From: Deltaproteobacteria bacterium
Lineage (GTDB): Bacteria > Desulfobacterota > Desulfobaccia > Desulfobaccales > Desulfobaccaceae
Assembly (NCBI GenBank): GCA_016874895.1
Contig: VGSX01000236.1
Coordinates: 1-5,714 of the forward strand
Direction of reading: 5' to 3'
DNA: 5,714 bases
Positions 5,261 to 5,714 of the stretch are shown in pieces. Every line of letters begins with the position of its first letter. The stretch's first letter is position 1. Position numbers and translations under genes: made by a program. The notes beneath the pieces were generated by a model. That model was not told the DNA's origin and did not search any database. It saw only the letters and a list, made by a program, of their open reading frames with translations.

Positions 5261-5714
5261 CTATTCCTGGTATTCAGGTACAAGTCTGTCAATAGTTTCC
5301 GGAGTCAGCAGGTTGAAAAATGTCTTTTTAGACGCCCAATGCACTGCATCAAGTTGTTTGTCGACTTCCTCCCATGCCCCATCTTCTGGAAAAGTATTGA
5401 TGGAATCAATATCAAGGAGTACGCCGCTGTATCTTCGGGGTTCTCCAGGAATAGCCACTTCCGCAGGGGAAACGATCTGAATAATGTGGAGAATCCCGCT
5501 TTCCTTTATCTCTGTCCTTAGTTGCACCGGTGCAGTGCTGATTTCCTGGCCCCCCAACTGTAAAGCGATATTCAAACAACCGAGATTAGGTGGTTGTTCT
5601 AATTGTATCAAATCGATATACTTCAGTGAAAATCTTTCCAGTCGTTCGATCAATTCCGTCCTGCGGACCACTTCGATGAGCTCTCGGATATCGGCGGAAA
5701 ATGTGTTCCAACCA
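5261..5714 (-). CDS. TIGR04255-family protein, C-terminal about 150 residues (cut by the right edge)
   Basis: The TIGR04255 family is a sporadically distributed family of about 250 residues with no established function. What is visible fits its C-terminal half: W.TFSADIRELIEVV at the window edge, then IERLERFSLKYIDLIQL (family form i.RiglRYin.i), a strand-rich middle, SGVLLDIDSINTF (LDID), and a final helix WEEVDKQLDAVHWASKKTFFNLLTPE ending near the stop. The frame stays open to the right edge. The GTG at 5671 is therefore probably internal rather than the start: residues encoded upstream of it (5672-5713) continue the family pattern. It lies 6 nt before the antitoxin-like gene and is probably in the same operon. 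Similar proteins are often seen near toxin-antitoxin or defence genes (recollection), but no activity can be read from the sequence. The N-terminal half is outside the window. Confidence 0.75.
   Translation of the reverse strand, partial: GWNTFSADIRELIEVVRRTELIERLERFSLKYIDLIQLEQPPNLGCLNIALQLGGQEISTAPVQLRTEIKESGILHIIQIVSPAEVAIPGEPRRYSGVLLDIDSINTFPEDGAWEEVDKQLDAVHWASKKTFFNLLTPETIDRLVPEYQE

Noticed and set aside
5669..5671. GTG at 5671 as the true start of the last gene
   Set aside because: The frame continues open to the window edge and the upstream residues (W.TFSADIRELIEV) fit the TIGR04255 pattern, so the gene is truncated by the window rather than starting here.

Overview
The window carries the 3' end of a type 1 BREX phage-defence locus and, directly upstream of it, a cluster of PIN-nuclease and antitoxin-like genes. 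Every gene I can support lies on the minus strand, so transcription runs from high to low coordinates. Both ends are cut: brxL runs off the left edge and a TIGR04255-family gene runs off the right edge.

Layout in transcription order. (1) 5714-5261: C-terminal half of a TIGR04255-family protein. (2) 5254-4892: antitoxin-like protein. (3) 4914-4489: PIN-domain (VapC-like) nuclease, overlapping gene 2 by 23 nt. (4) A 118-nt gap, the longest in the window, holding a small hairpin and a strong Shine-Dalgarno. (5) 4370-4122: DUF433 antitoxin-like protein. (6) 4097-3768: unnamed 109-residue protein with a Cas2/VapD-like pattern. (7) 3775-3350: second PIN-domain protein, overlapping gene 6 by 8 nt. 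(8) A 36-nt gap made largely of a degenerate heptamer repeat. (9) 3313-800: pglZ, complete. (10) 795-1: brxL, first 265 residues including the Walker A loop. No stretch over 300 bases lacks a gene, and I see no RNA gene, CRISPR array, transposase or convincing terminator.

How the genes may work together. PglZ (alkaline-phosphatase superfamily) and BrxL (AAA+/Lon-like) are core BREX-1 proteins. The other core genes (brxA, brxB, brxC, pglX) would be expected beyond the right edge, which is inference. The TIGR04255, antitoxin, PIN, DUF433, Cas2-like and PIN genes are co-directional and tightly packed. They look like accessory cargo between the upstream BREX genes and pglZ: either addiction modules that stabilise the locus or a second defensive layer. 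The most unusual unit is the Cas2/VapD-like gene overlapping a PIN gene. It is visibly more AT-rich than pglZ and DUF433, as if acquired separately.

Organism: bacterial, mid-GC (about 50-55% in the BREX genes by hand counts of sample lines), with AGGAG-type ribosome binding sites. The density of PIN/DUF433 genes and the CTGCC-type heptamer repeat would fit an environmental Gram-negative such as a Desulfobacterota-like lineage, but the sequence does not settle this.
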